A stretch of DNA of 64,000 bases, taken from positions 7,217,501-7,281,500 of the forward strand of contig NZ_CP061378.1 of the NCBI RefSeq assembly GCF_015624485.1, written 5' to 3'. Position numbers and translations under genes: made by a program. This DNA comes from Bradyrhizobium genosp. L. Lineage in GTDB: Bacteria > Pseudomonadota > Alphaproteobacteria > Rhizobiales > Xanthobacteraceae. The notes under the pieces were generated by a model. That model ran no database searches. It was not told the DNA's origin and saw only the letters and a list, made by a program, of their open reading frames with translations. Below are positions 43,159 to 51,795 of the stretch, piece by piece. Within the stretch, counting starts at the first letter, position 1. Every line of letters begins with the position of its first letter.

Positions 43159-44376
43159 CTAGGCGCGCCCGCGAACCATGATCGTCAGTGCCGCGATCAA
43201 CTCGAGCCCGATGCAGCCGTAGAACGGCAGCGCGTAGCTGCCCGAGACATCGTGCAGCAGCCCGATCACGCCTGGACCGAACGCATAGGTGATCTGGTTG
43301 ATCGCGGTGATCAGGCTGACCAGGACGCCGAACGCGCGCGGGTCGAACTCGCGCTGGATGATCAGCGACGGCAGCGTGATCAGATTGCCGACCGAGAAGC
43401 CGAACAGCGCGCAGGCGGCGATCTGCGCGATGTCGTTGTGCACGTTGATGATGACGGCAAGGGCGACCGCCTGGCTGACGAACGACAGTGCCGAGGCCAC
43501 GCGCTGGTTGAGCTGGTCGATCACGAAGGAGAACGAGACGCGGCCGACCACGGCCATCGCGGTCAGCAGCGCCATCGCCACGGTCGCGCGCTCGCGGCCG
43601 ATCACCTGATCGAGATAGGCGATCAGGTGGACGATGAAGCCGACCTGCGCGAACAGCACCAGCGCGAATGCGATCGAGACCGACAGAAACTTGATATCGC
43701 GCAACGCCCGCGCACGGAGCTGCGTTGCCGACGGCGCATCCGCGGCCGCCGCAGTGACCGCATGCAGATGCACCGGCGGCCGGCCGACGAAGATCAGGAT
43801 CACCGGCAGCATCACCACGACCAGCAGCGCGGCAGCCGCGCTCATCGCGCCCGGGAAGCCGAAGGCGCCGATGCCAGTGACCAGCAGCGGCACGCCGACG
43901 ATGCCGCCAAAGCTCGCGCCGTTCAGCGCCAGGCTGATCGCCATGCCGCGCTTCTTGTCGAACCACAGGCCGAGCGTGTTGGTGATGATGCCGAGGCTGG
44001 TGCCGGCCCAGCCGAATGCCAGCAGCGCATCGGCGAGATAGAGCTGCCACGGCTCGCGCACCTCGCCGATCGCGACGCCGGCCAGCGCCATCGCGAGCGT
44101 GCCTGCGATCAGACAGGCCCGCGCGCCGAAGGCCTTGATCGCCTCGCTGACGAAGGCGACCAGCGCCGCGCCGAACAGATAGAAGAACGTGGTGCCCGAC
44201 GAGATCAGCGAGGCCGGCCAGCCGTGCAGCCGCTGCAACTCGGCGACATAGACGCTCTGCCCATAGAAGCCGAGCCCCCAGCCGAAGGTCGCAAGCAGGA
44301 AGCAGACGGCGACGATGCGCCAGCCCTCGTAGCTGAGCGCGCTTTCGTCGGGCGTGGTAGATGAGGATGCGTCCAA
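43159..44376 (-). CDS. MFS transporter (405 aa)
   Basis: A 12-segment major facilitator. The N-terminal half shows GWGLGFYGQSVYVAELQRLHGW (about 34-55), typical of the oxalate:formate antiporter / monocarboxylate group, and the loop GLWFDKKRGMAISLALNGASFGG (about 137-159) corresponds to the conserved R-rich cytoplasmic loop. The substrate is unknown. It is convergent with the VOC gene and transcribed in the same direction as the next MFS gene, which lies upstream beyond a family B repeat. Confidence 0.85.
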   Translation of the reverse strand: MDASSSTTPDESALSYEGWRIVAVCFLLATFGWGLGFYGQSVYVAELQRLHGWPASLISSGTTFFYLFGAALVAFVSEAIKAFGARACLIAGTLAMALAGVAIGEVREPWQLYLADALLAFGWAGTSLGIITNTLGLWFDKKRGMAISLALNGASFGGIVGVPLLVTGIGAFGFPGAMSAAAALLVVVMLPVILIFVGRPPVHLHAVTAAAADAPSATQLRARALRDIKFLSVSIAFALVLFAQVGFIVHLIAYLDQVIGRERATVAMALLTAMAVVGRVSFSFVIDQLNQRVASALSFVSQAVALAVIINVHNDIAQIAACALFGFSVGNLITLPSLIIQREFDPRAFGVLVSLITAINQITYAFGPGVIGLLHDVSGSYALPFYGCIGLELIAALTIMVRGRA

Positions 44377-44393
44377 TAGGTTCTCTTTACGTC

Positions 44394-44480
44394 GTCATGG
44401 CCGGGCTTGTCCTGGCCATCCACGTCTTCACCTTCAACGGAAAGAAGGACGTGGATGGCCGGGACGAGCCCGGGCATGAC
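44394..44480. repeat. Palindromic doublet, family B
   Basis: GTCATGGCCGGGCTTGTCC then GGCCATCCACGTCTT on the left faces AGGACGTGGATGGCCGGGAC then GAGCCCGGGCATGAC on the right, with an approximately 15-nt centre. It lies between two co-oriented MFS genes. Confidence 0.85.
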
Positions 44481-44551
44481 GGCATTGTATTGGGCGGGGC
44501 GAGTCAATCAATTCGATTGCAGTCGAACTGTCAGCACATGGCAGCAGACGG

Positions 44552-45796
44552 TCAGAGGCTCGGATCGGGAATTTCATCCACCGCGCGCAATTTCGCCCGT
44601 CGCCGCGCAAATGATGCGAGCGACAGCACGATGAGGCCGAGCACGACCGGCGGGAACACCACCATGTTGACGGCGTCCCAGCCGTAATGGGCGAGCAATT
44701 GACCGGACGAGAACGAGCCGATCGCCATCATGCCGAAGACGAGAAAGTCGTTGAAGGCCTGTACCTTGTTGCGCTCCTGCGGCCGGTGCGTCTCCAGCAC
44801 GAGGGCGGACGCGCCGACGAAAGCGAAATTCCAGCCGACGCCGAGCACGAACAGCGTGGCCCAGAAATGCAGTGCGGTGATACCCGACAGCCCGATCGTC
44901 GCAGCCGCCGCCTCCAGCGCCAGCCCGAGCGCGACGACGCGCGGCGCGCCCAACCGCGCGATCAGCGAGCCCGTGAAGAAGCTCGGGCCGTACATCGCCA
45001 CGATGTGCCACTGAATGCCGAAATTGGAATCGCTGACCGTAAGCCCGCACATCTTCATGGCGAGCGGCGCCGAGGTCATCACCAGGTTCATCATCGGATA
45101 GGAGATCACGCCGCACAGTGCAGCCGCGATGAAGCGCGGTTGCCGTGCGATCTCGAGCAGCGGGCGACCGCCATGCAGGTCGGCAGCCGCGGGCTTCGGC
45201 GCGTCGACGCCCGACAGCACCGCCATCGCCACCAGTGCGACCACCGCCTGCATCACGAAGGAGAACGCGAACAGATAGGGCGGCCAGACGTCCATGGTCC
45301 ATTGCACGAGCTGCGGCCCGAGCACGCCGGCGAACACGCCGCCGGCCATCACCCAGGACACCGCCTTGGGCCGGAACGACGCACTCGCGCCATCGGCTGC
45401 GGCGAAGCGATAGGACTGCGCCACCGAGCCGTAGAGCCCGCCAAGGAAAGTCGCGGCGCAGAACAGCCAGAACGCGGAGTGCAGGATTGCCCAGGCGCCG
45501 AGCGCGCCGGTGAGCGTGCCGCAGAAGGTGCCGATGATGAAGGCCGTGCGCCGGCCATAGGCGCGCGAGATCGCACCGGTCGGCAGCGTGCCGGCGGCCA
45601 TCCCGAGCACGTACATCGAAAGCGGCACGGTCGCGAGCGAGACCGACGGTGCCAGCGTCGCGCCGACGATCGAGCCGGTGGCGAAGATGACGGCCGAATT
45701 GGCGCCGGTCAGCGCCTGCGCCGCCGCGAGCCGCCACACATTGCCGCGCGCTCGCGCGTCGTCGGCCGTCCCGTCAGAAGCAGTCACGTCGATCAT
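44552..45796 (-). CDS. MFS transporter (414 aa)
   Basis: A 12-segment major facilitator of the drug/unknown-substrate type. Visible pieces are AAAQALTGANSAVIFATGSIVG in the first segment region, GTLPTGAISRAYGRRTAFIIGT (the A-type motif between TM2 and TM3, about 75-97) and LVLETHRPQERNKVQAFNDFL between TM10 and TM11. It is probably monocistronic; the HicB gene lies about 200 bp upstream in the same direction. Confidence 0.85.
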   Translation of the reverse strand: MIDVTASDGTADDARARGNVWRLAAAQALTGANSAVIFATGSIVGATLAPSVSLATVPLSMYVLGMAAGTLPTGAISRAYGRRTAFIIGTFCGTLTGALGAWAILHSAFWLFCAATFLGGLYGSVAQSYRFAAADGASASFRPKAVSWVMAGGVFAGVLGPQLVQWTMDVWPPYLFAFSFVMQAVVALVAMAVLSGVDAPKPAAADLHGGRPLLEIARQPRFIAAALCGVISYPMMNLVMTSAPLAMKMCGLTVSDSNFGIQWHIVAMYGPSFFTGSLIARLGAPRVVALGLALEAAAATIGLSGITALHFWATLFVLGVGWNFAFVGASALVLETHRPQERNKVQAFNDFLVFGMMAIGSFSSGQLLAHYGWDAVNMVVFPPVVLGLIVLSLASFARRRAKLRAVDEIPDPSL

Positions 45797-45940
45797 CGGT
45801 GGTCCCGTTGAAGCCCCGGCGGGAGCCCCGTCTGGCGGGCACTATGGAGAGGCGGGCTGTGCCGATCAACCGATGCAAACGGACGAAGGCCATGCGACGA
45901 GCGCACGAGGGATGGGCTGGTCGACGACGCGCGCTCCGGC

Positions 45941-45966
45941 GTCGTCCTGGCTTTCGCCAGGACGAC
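45941..45966. repeat. Short perfect hairpin, family E
   Basis: GTCGTCCTGG and CCAGGACGAC are perfect inverted copies around CTTTCG. The same 26-base hairpin recurs, with one change, at 52713-52738. It lies just downstream of the HicB gene and may act as a transcript end. Confidence 0.8.
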
Positions 45967-45992
45967 ATCGCGGGTGTCGCACCGCGCATCAC

Positions 45993-46490
45993 CTATCGCG
46001 TCCCCTTCCCGCCCGGCCGCTTCTCGGCGCGCAGCGCGCCGGTCTTGTGCACCTTGGAGCGCGGCCCGACCGGGGCGCCGCGCGGAAAGCCGCCGGGCCA
46101 CTCGAGCGCGAGCGAGCTTGCGAAACCGAAGAAGCTCGAGCGGCTCATGCCGAGCTCGGCGGCGCGCTTGTCGATCCGCGTGATCAGGCTCTTCGGCAGG
46201 TAGACGTTGACGCGCTCGGAGGGATCGGGCGGATCGACGCCGACCATGAAGAAGGCGGCAACGTCGGATCCCTTCGGCGGCACGATGCGCTCGATCGGCG
46301 TCGGCTCCGGCAGCGCGTGGCCCTGCTCGACCCAGCCGTCGACCGCCTGCGCCAGCGCATGCTCGGCGCGCTCGATCGCCTCCTCCTGCGACCTGCCGCC
46401 GGCGACACAGCCCGGGAAGTCCGGGAACCAGGCGCCGAACGCCCCGCGCGACCCGCGCTCCAGCACGGCCGGATAAAGCCGCCTCTTCAT
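45993..46490 (-). CDS. HicB-type antitoxin-like protein without adjacent HicA
   Basis: A 165-residue protein. The N-terminal half (about 4-60) is the HicB partial RNase H fold: YPAVLERGSRGAFGAWFPDF, PGCVAGGRSQEEAIERAEHAL. The C-terminal half has a ribbon-helix-helix domain, RVNVYLPKSLITRIDKRAAELG then MSRSSFFGFAS (about 92-125), for operator binding. HicB antitoxins normally pair with a small HicA RNase gene, but none is seen on either side. A palindromic site precedes the gene. It may be a solitary regulator or the remnant of a toxin-antitoxin pair. Confidence 0.85.
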   Translation of the reverse strand: MKRRLYPAVLERGSRGAFGAWFPDFPGCVAGGRSQEEAIERAEHALAQAVDGWVEQGHALPEPTPIERIVPPKGSDVAAFFMVGVDPPDPSERVNVYLPKSLITRIDKRAAELGMSRSSFFGFASSLALEWPGGFPRGAPVGPRSKVHKTGALRAEKRPGGKGTR

Positions 46491-46515
46491 TCTGGCCTCC
46501 GTCGTTGAGGTATGC

Positions 46516-46543
46516 TATTTCACACACGTGAGTGTGTCAAATA
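46516..46543. promoter_or_regulatory. Palindromic operator upstream of the HicB-like gene
   Basis: TATTTCACACAC and GTGTGTCAAATA form inverted arms (one mismatch) around GTGA. It lies about 25 bp upstream of the HicB start codon, where RHH-type antitoxins bind their own promoter. Role inferred from symmetry and position. Confidence 0.6.
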
Positions 46544-46596
46544 ACACATCATGAGGCAGATTACACGGCGGTGGATGAGGCCTACGGCGATCCGGC

Positions 46597-47274
46597 CTAC
46601 GATTTTCGTGCGAACATCAGGATCATGTTGTTGGCGGGCAGATCGAACGTGCCTGCCAGTTTCAGCTCGACGCGATCCGCCAGCTTCTCGATATCGGCGA
46701 TATCGCGCACGCCCCATTCGGCATCGCGGTCGCGCAGCGAGGTGTCGAACACGGCATTGCTGAGCGCGGTGTGCTTGCCGTCGCGCTTGAAGGGGCCGTA
46801 GAGAAACAGCCGACCATCGGCACGCAAATGCCGCGCGGCACCGGCGAACAGGCCCTCGGCGACCTGCCATGGCGCGATGTGGATGACATTGGCGCAGAAG
46901 ATCGCGAGCAGTTTGTCCGGACCTTTGCCGTCCGGCAGCGCCGCCGACCATGTCGGATCGGAGAGATCGATCCGCTGCGGCGGCTGGATGTTGGCAACGC
47001 CGGCATGCGCGCGCCAGGCCTCGATGCTGCGCAGATGCGCGGCATGAAGATCGCTCGGCCACCAGGTGATGTCAGGTGTATGACCGGCGAAATGCACGAC
47101 ATGCTGGCCGGTGCCGCTGCCGGCCTCCAGCACGTCGCCGGACTGCCCGGCGAGGAAGCCGTTCAGGACCGCCCAGATCGGCTGATGGTTGCGGTGGTAC
47201 GCGGCTGCGTCGAGCCGCCCGTCCGCCTCGACCGGGCTGCCATCCTTGCCGAACTCGACGACAAATTCCGCCAC
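46597..47274 (-). CDS. DUF938 family SAM-dependent methyltransferase-like protein
   Basis: A 225-residue protein of the DUF938 family, a class I methyltransferase fold. SAM motif I is VLEAGSGTGQHVVHFA (about 46-62), followed by WWPSDLHAAHLRSIEAW and LLAIFCANVIHIAPW. Substrates are unknown. GTG 47274 is preferred because AGGAG lies at the right spacing upstream, while the longer frame (to 47358) would run through poor sequence into the promoter of the sox genes. It is divergent from soxX. Confidence 0.86.
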   Translation of the reverse strand: MAEFVVEFGKDGSPVEADGRLDAAAYHRNHQPIWAVLNGFLAGQSGDVLEAGSGTGQHVVHFAGHTPDITWWPSDLHAAHLRSIEAWRAHAGVANIQPPQRIDLSDPTWSAALPDGKGPDKLLAIFCANVIHIAPWQVAEGLFAGAARHLRADGRLFLYGPFKRDGKHTALSNAVFDTSLRDRDAEWGVRDIADIEKLADRVELKLAGTFDLPANNMILMFARKS

Positions 47275-47435
47275 TGCACTCTCCTGTCGACCGCTCGTAG
47301 ACACGATACGCGGGTGATGACACTGAGCAAGCCCGCTTGCCACACCCATTCTCCACATTGCCAGCCGATGGCCTTTGTGCTTTCCACTCTTTATATTGCG
47401 ATGGGATCATCGAGATTGAAGCCTGGGAAACGTCC

Positions 47436-47783
47436 TTGATCGCCACCTCCTTCAAGCCAGCCCTCGTCCTGGCGCTGCTCGCAGGCGCCGCAATGGCTGC
47501 GCCGGCGCAGGCCCAGTCCGCCGCCGAGGGCCAAAAACTCGCCTTCGACCGCGGCAAGGGCAATTGCCTGACCTGCCATGTCATCAAGGGCGGCGAGCTG
47601 CCCGGCACGATCGGCCCCGAGCTGACCGGCCTGAAGGCAAGATACAGCCGCGACGAGCTGATCGCGATCGTCACCGACGAGACCAAGCGCAACCCGCTGA
47701 CCGTGATGCCGCCGTTCGGCCGCAACCGGATCCTGTCCGAGAAGGAGATCAACGCGGTGGTCGATTTCCTGCAGACGCTGTGA
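47436..47783 (+). CDS. soxX: Sulfur-oxidation c-type cytochrome SoxX
   Basis: SoxX is the small heme subunit of SoxXA, which oxidatively attaches thiosulfate to the SoxY carrier in the periplasm. From TTG 47436 the product has 115 residues with a signal peptide (LVLALLAGAAMAAPAQA). The heme motif is CLTCH, within GNCLTCHVIKGGELPGTIGPEL, and the axial Met is in TVMPPFGRNRIL. No ATG start is available between the end of the promoter area and the signal peptide; TTG is the most plausible. It is the first gene of a co-directional sox run. Confidence 0.9.
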   Translation: MIATSFKPALVLALLAGAAMAAPAQAQSAAEGQKLAFDRGKGNCLTCHVIKGGELPGTIGPELTGLKARYSRDELIAIVTDETKRNPLTVMPPFGRNRILSEKEINAVVDFLQTL

Positions 47784-47811
47784 CGCCGCCGTCGCTTTGG
47801 GAGATGACGTG

Positions 47812-48303
47812 ATGAACACCACGAGCCACGAATTTTCGCCGACACGCCGCCTGGTGCTCAAGGGCGCCGGCGTCGCCGCGCTGTTCGGCCTCGGCGCCGT
47901 TCCATTCGGCGCGCCGCCGGCGCTCGCCGCCAACGACCCGTATCCAGCCGAGGCGTTCAAGCAGAAGAATGAGGCCGACGCGATCAAGGCACTCTACGGC
48001 AAGACGCCCGAGGTCTCGGACAAGGTCAAGATGGACGCCCCCGAGATCGCCGAGAACGGTGCGGTGGTGCCGATCTCCGCCACCACGACGCTGGCCGACG
48101 TCACCTCGATCTCGTTTTTGGTCAGCGAGAACCCGATCGCGCTGGTGGCCTCCTACAAGATCCCGGCGGGCACGCTGCCGAGCGTCGCCAACCGCATCAA
48201 GATGGCGAAGACCAGCAACGTCACCGTGATCGTCGAGGCCGGCGGCAAGCTCTACAGCGCGGTCAAGGAAATCAAGGTCACCGTCGGCGGCTGCGGCGGC
48301 TGA
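47812..48303 (+). CDS. soxY: Thiosulfate oxidation carrier protein SoxY
   Basis: SoxY carries sulfur intermediates covalently on its C-terminal cysteine. The 163-residue precursor has a Tat signal (TRRLVLKGAGVAALFG) and ends in VTVGGCGG, the diagnostic GGCGG carrier arm. The start is ATG 47812 with GGGAG upstream; an in-frame ATG at 47797 is not needed. soxZ follows 24 bp later and encodes its partner. Confidence 0.96.
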   Translation: MNTTSHEFSPTRRLVLKGAGVAALFGLGAVPFGAPPALAANDPYPAEAFKQKNEADAIKALYGKTPEVSDKVKMDAPEIAENGAVVPISATTTLADVTSISFLVSENPIALVASYKIPAGTLPSVANRIKMAKTSNVTVIVEAGGKLYSAVKEIKVTVGGCGG

Positions 48304-48327
48304 TCATCAACAACAGGAAACAGACCG

Positions 48328-48639
48328 ATGGCATCGAGCATTCGCGTGCGCGCCACCGCAAACGGCGACACCACCGAGGTGCAGGCGCTGATCCAGCACC
48401 CGATGGATTCCGGCTTCGTCAAGGACGCCAAGGGCGAGATCATTCCGCCGCATTTCATCCAGCAACTGACCTTCGAATATGACGGCAAGCCGGTATTCCT
48501 CGCCGATTGGGGCGGCGGCGTCTCCAAGGACCCCTACGTCAAGTTCGCCTTCAAGGGCGGCAAGAAGGGCGATGACCTGAAGGTGAGCTGGACCGACAAC
48601 AAGGGCGCCTCCGACAGCACCACGGCGAAGATTCAATGA
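48328..48639 (+). CDS. soxZ: Thiosulfate oxidation carrier complex protein SoxZ
   Basis: SoxZ pairs with SoxY to form the sulfur-carrying complex. The 103-residue protein has no signal peptide and is exported with SoxY by hitch-hiking. Family sequence includes SIRVRATANGDTTEVQALIQHPM, GEIIPPHFIQQLTFEYDGKP and the C-terminal KVSWTDNKG. Its stop overlaps the soxA start by four bases, so the genes are coupled. Confidence 0.96.
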   Translation: MASSIRVRATANGDTTEVQALIQHPMDSGFVKDAKGEIIPPHFIQQLTFEYDGKPVFLADWGGGVSKDPYVKFAFKGGKKGDDLKVSWTDNKGASDSTTAKIQ

Positions 48640-49493
48640 CGGCGCGCCTCGCACTCCGCGCGGCCGCGGGGCTTGCACTGGGCGTGCTCGCGTTCGCGCC
48701 GGCTGCGCGCGCGGCTGACAACATCGACCCCGTCGCCGACAAGGCCGCATTCCAGAAATTCTTCACCAGCAAATTCCCCAAGCTGAAGCTGGAGGATTTC
48801 GTCAACGGTCCCTATTCGATGAACGAGGACCTGCACAAGCAGTGGGAAGAGAAGGAGCAGTTTCCGCCCTACGAGTTCTCGCTCGAGGACGGCAAGCAGA
48901 TGTTCGCGGCGCCGTTCAGGAACGGCAAGAGCTATGCCGACTGCTTCCCGAACGGCGGCGTCGGCATCCGCCAGAACTATCCTTACTTCGACGAGAAGGA
49001 GGGCAAGGTCGTCACCCTTGAACTCGCCTTGAACCGCTGCCGCGAGGCCAATGGCGAGGCGGCGATCTCCTATGTGAAGGACGAGATGGCGGCGCTGACC
49101 GCCTACATGGCCTTCACCTCGCGCGGCAAGCCGATGGACATCAAGATCCCGAACGATCCGCGCGCGCTCGAGGCCTATCAGAAGGGCAAGGAATATTTCT
49201 ACACCCGCCGCGGCCAGCTCAACTTCTCCTGCGCCACTTGCCATGTGCAGAGCCCCGGCGAGCGTATCCGCGCCGAAGTGCTGGCGCCGGCGCTGGGTAT
49301 CCTGAACGCGATGCCGATCTACCGTTCGGAATGGTCGGGCATGGGCACCACCAGCCGCCGCTTCACCACCTGCAACAGCCAGATCCGCGGCGTGCCGCTC
49401 AATCCGCAGGACGACGAGTATCGCAACCTCGAATACTATCTGTCATATGTCAGCAACGGCCTGCCGATCTCCGGCCCGGGAGCGCGGCCATGA
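48636..49493 (+). CDS. soxA: Sulfur-oxidation c-type cytochrome SoxA, mono-heme type
   Basis: SoxA is the catalytic subunit of SoxXA, in which a heme-bound cysteine persulfide takes part in thiosulfate attachment. The 285-residue precursor has a Sec signal (about 5-26). Only one CxxCH is present, CATCH at 199-203. The N-terminal domain, which has a second heme in diheme SoxA, here has C103 and C135, presumably a disulfide. The active-site cysteine is C246 in RRFTTCNSQIRG. The gene overlaps both soxZ and soxK. Confidence 0.95.
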   Translation: MTARLALRAAAGLALGVLAFAPAARAADNIDPVADKAAFQKFFTSKFPKLKLEDFVNGPYSMNEDLHKQWEEKEQFPPYEFSLEDGKQMFAAPFRNGKSYADCFPNGGVGIRQNYPYFDEKEGKVVTLELALNRCREANGEAAISYVKDEMAALTAYMAFTSRGKPMDIKIPNDPRALEAYQKGKEYFYTRRGQLNFSCATCHVQSPGERIRAEVLAPALGILNAMPIYRSEWSGMGTTSRRFTTCNSQIRGVPLNPQDDEYRNLEYYLSYVSNGLPISGPGARP

Positions 49494-49792
49494 GAACGAT
49501 CCTCGCAGCATCCGCCCTGCTGATCGCGACTGCCACTGCCGCTTTCGCGGCATCGGAAGCCGACTACAAGGCGGCCTACGCCGCAGCCGAAGCCGCCAAC
49601 AAGGAAGCGGGCAGCTTGCGCAACCAGTGGACCACGACAGCGTCTACTCTCGCGGCAGCGAAGAAAGCCGGCGACGCCGGCGATTTCGACAGCGCGATCG
49701 CGCAGGCCAAAGAGGCCGAAGCGCTGGCAAAGGCATCGATCTTCCAGGCCACCAGCGAAAAGGAACGCTGGAAGGACATGGAAATTCACTGA
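49490..49792 (+). CDS. SoxXA-binding protein SoxK-like
   Basis: A 100-residue exported helical protein: signal peptide at about 3-20 and then an Ala-rich helical mature part (ADYKAAYAAAEAANKEAGSL, IAQAKEAEALAKASIFQAT). It matches the small SoxXA-binding protein (SoxK/SAXB) that strengthens SoxXA in other bacteria. It overlaps soxA by four bases (ATGA). It ends just before a cluster of hairpins that separates it from soxB. Confidence 0.8.
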   Translation: MRTILAASALLIATATAAFAASEADYKAAYAAAEAANKEAGSLRNQWTTTASTLAAAKKAGDAGDFDSAIAQAKEAEALAKASIFQATSEKERWKDMEIH

Positions 49793-49853
49793 CGGGCCAT
49801 GACGAAGCACTATTCACGCGAGCAGGAGTCAGGGGGCCACCGGCGGAAGGGTT

Positions 49854-50031
49854 CCCTCCCCCCTTGCGGGGGAGGGTTAGGGAGAGGGGTAAGCAGCACG
49901 GGCGGTGTTCGCGGCTCACCCCTCTCTCCAACTCTCCCCCGCAAGGGGGGAGAGAGCCCGACCACCGCCCGCGTGGCTTTAGTGGAGTGCGCGATCCGAC
50001 CTTCCCCGCAAGCGGGAGAGGTTGGGAGCGC
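49854..50031. repeat. Large inverted repeat plus hairpin between soxK and soxB (family F)
   Basis: CCCTCCCCCCTTGCGGGGGA and following bases (49854-49890) are inverted at 49918-49955 (ACCCCTCTCTCC...GCAAGGGGGGAGAG), giving about 37-bp arms around 27 nt. A further hairpin with CCCCGCAAGCGGG lies at 50001-50031. Smaller relatives occur at 28200-28221 and 61851-61873. The repeat interrupts the otherwise tight sox operon and could weaken transcription into soxB. Confidence 0.75.
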
Positions 50032-50046
50032 CGCGCGGAGAGACCG

Positions 50047-51795
50047 ATGACCGTCCGCCGCCGCGATTTCCTGAAAGCATCCGCCGCCGTCTCGCTCACG
50101 GCCGGCCTGCCGCGGCTTGCGCGCGGCGTCGACACGGCAAGCGTCTACGACCTCGACCGCTTCGGCAACGCGCGCATCCTGCACATGACGGATACGCATG
50201 CGCAGCTCAAGCCGGTGTTCTTCCGCGAGCCCAGCGTCAATATCGGCGTCGGCACGATGGCCGGCCAGCCGCCGCATCTGGTCGGCAAGGCCTTCCTCGA
50301 CCGCTTCGGCATCCGACCCGACAGCGCCGATGCTTATGCCTTCACCTGCGTCGAGTTCGAGAAGGCGGCCGGCCGCTTCGGCAAGCTCGGCGGCTTCGCG
50401 CATCTGAAGACGCTGATCGACAAGCTGCGCGCCGATGTCGGCGAAAAGCGCTCGATCCTGCTCGACGGCGGCGATCTCTGGCAGGGCACCGGCTTCGCCA
50501 ACGCCCTGAAGGGCACCGACATGGTGGAGGCGGCCAACCTGCTCGGCATCGAGGCGATGACCGGGCATTGGGAATTCACCTATGGCGAGCAGGCGCTGCG
50601 CGACAATCTCGCCCGCTTCAAGGGCGAGTTCCTGGCGCAGAACGTGTTCCTGACCGAGGAAGCCGCGTTCAATGACGCCAAGGCGTTCGATCCCGCCTCG
50701 GGGCGCGTGTTCAAGCCGTCCACCATCAAGGAGATCGGCGGCCACCGGATCGCGATTATCGGGCAAGCGTTTCCCTATGTGCCGATCGCGCACCCGAAGC
50801 GGTTCACGCCGGACTGGACGTTCGGCATCCGCGACGACGAGCTGCAAAAGCTGGTCGACGGCCATCGCAACAACGATCACGTCGATGCGGTGATCCTGCT
50901 GTCGCATAACGGCATGGATGTCGACCTGAAGCTTGCGAGCCGCGTCACCGGCATCGACGTCATCCTCGGCGGCCACACCCATGACGCGATCCCGCTGCCG
51001 ATCACGGTGACCAATGCCGGCGGCGTCACGCTGGTGACCAATGCCGGCTCCAACGCCAAGTTCATCGGCGTGCTCGATCTCGATCTCGCCAAGGGCAAGG
51101 TTGCCAATGTGCGCTATCGGCTGCTGCCTGTTTTCGCCGAACTGTTGAAGCCGGATCCGGCAATGCAGGCGCTGATCGACAAGACGCGCCAGCCCTATGC
51201 GGACGATTGGGACGACAAGCTCGCCGCCGCCGACCGCCTGCTCTACCGCCGCGGCAATTTCTCCGGCACCATGGACCAGCTGATCTGCGATGCGCTGCTC
51301 GCCGAGCTCGATGCCGAGATCGCGCTGTCGCCGGGCTTCCGCTGGGGCCTCACCACGCTCGCGAACCAGCCGCTGACCATGGAAGACGTGCTGTCGGAAA
51401 CCGCGATCACCTATCCCGAGACCTACACGGCGACGATGACCGGCGCGCAGATCAAGGACGTGCTGGAGGACGTCTGCGACAATCTGTTCAACGCCGATCC
51501 CTATTACCAGCAGGGCGGCGACATGGTCCGCGTCGGCGGCCTCGCCTACACCTGCACGCCGGCGGAATCCGTCGGCAAGCGCATCTCTGAGCTGAAGCTC
51601 GGCAATGGCCGGCATCTGGAAGCCGAAAGGCACTACAAGGTGGCGGGCTGGGCCTCGGTCAACCAGCAGAGCGGCGCCCCGGTCTGGGACGTCGTCGCAA
51701 AGCATCTGCGCGCCGGCCGGCCGCCGAACCGCGACGCACCGGGCGTGACGCTGAAAGGCGTCGAGGACAATCCGGGCATGACGGGGCTCGGCTGA
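50047..51795 (+). CDS. soxB: Thiosulfohydrolase SoxB
   Basis: SoxB hydrolyses sulfate from the SoxY-bound thiosulfonate. The 582-residue precursor has a Tat signal (RRRDFLKASAAVSLTAG). The dinuclear manganese site is visible in HMTDTHAQLKP, LLDGGDLWQGTGFAN, GHWEFTYGEQAL, LLSHNGMDVDLK and GGHTHDAIPLP, in family order. The C-terminal 5'-nucleotidase-like domain follows. ATG 50047 directly begins the Tat signal; the frame is open much further upstream but only through repeat and soxA shadow. It overlaps the next gene by one base (TGATG). Confidence 0.96.
   Translation: MTVRRRDFLKASAAVSLTAGLPRLARGVDTASVYDLDRFGNARILHMTDTHAQLKPVFFREPSVNIGVGTMAGQPPHLVGKAFLDRFGIRPDSADAYAFTCVEFEKAAGRFGKLGGFAHLKTLIDKLRADVGEKRSILLDGGDLWQGTGFANALKGTDMVEAANLLGIEAMTGHWEFTYGEQALRDNLARFKGEFLAQNVFLTEEAAFNDAKAFDPASGRVFKPSTIKEIGGHRIAIIGQAFPYVPIAHPKRFTPDWTFGIRDDELQKLVDGHRNNDHVDAVILLSHNGMDVDLKLASRVTGIDVILGGHTHDAIPLPITVTNAGGVTLVTNAGSNAKFIGVLDLDLAKGKVANVRYRLLPVFAELLKPDPAMQALIDKTRQPYADDWDDKLAAADRLLYRRGNFSGTMDQLICDALLAELDAEIALSPGFRWGLTTLANQPLTMEDVLSETAITYPETYTATMTGAQIKDVLEDVCDNLFNADPYYQQGGDMVRVGGLAYTCTPAESVGKRISELKLGNGRHLEAERHYKVAGWASVNQQSGAPVWDVVAKHLRAGRPPNRDAPGVTLKGVEDNPGMTGLG

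Noticed and set aside
49854..50031. Possible CRISPR-like array from repeated CTCCCC blocks
   Set aside because: The blocks are inverted hairpin arms of unequal spacing, with no regular direct repeats or spacers and no cas genes in the window.
49447..50046. N-terminal extension of soxB back into soxA
   Set aside because: The extra 200 codons run through soxA and soxK shadows and hairpin repeats; the Tat signal starts exactly at ATG 50047.
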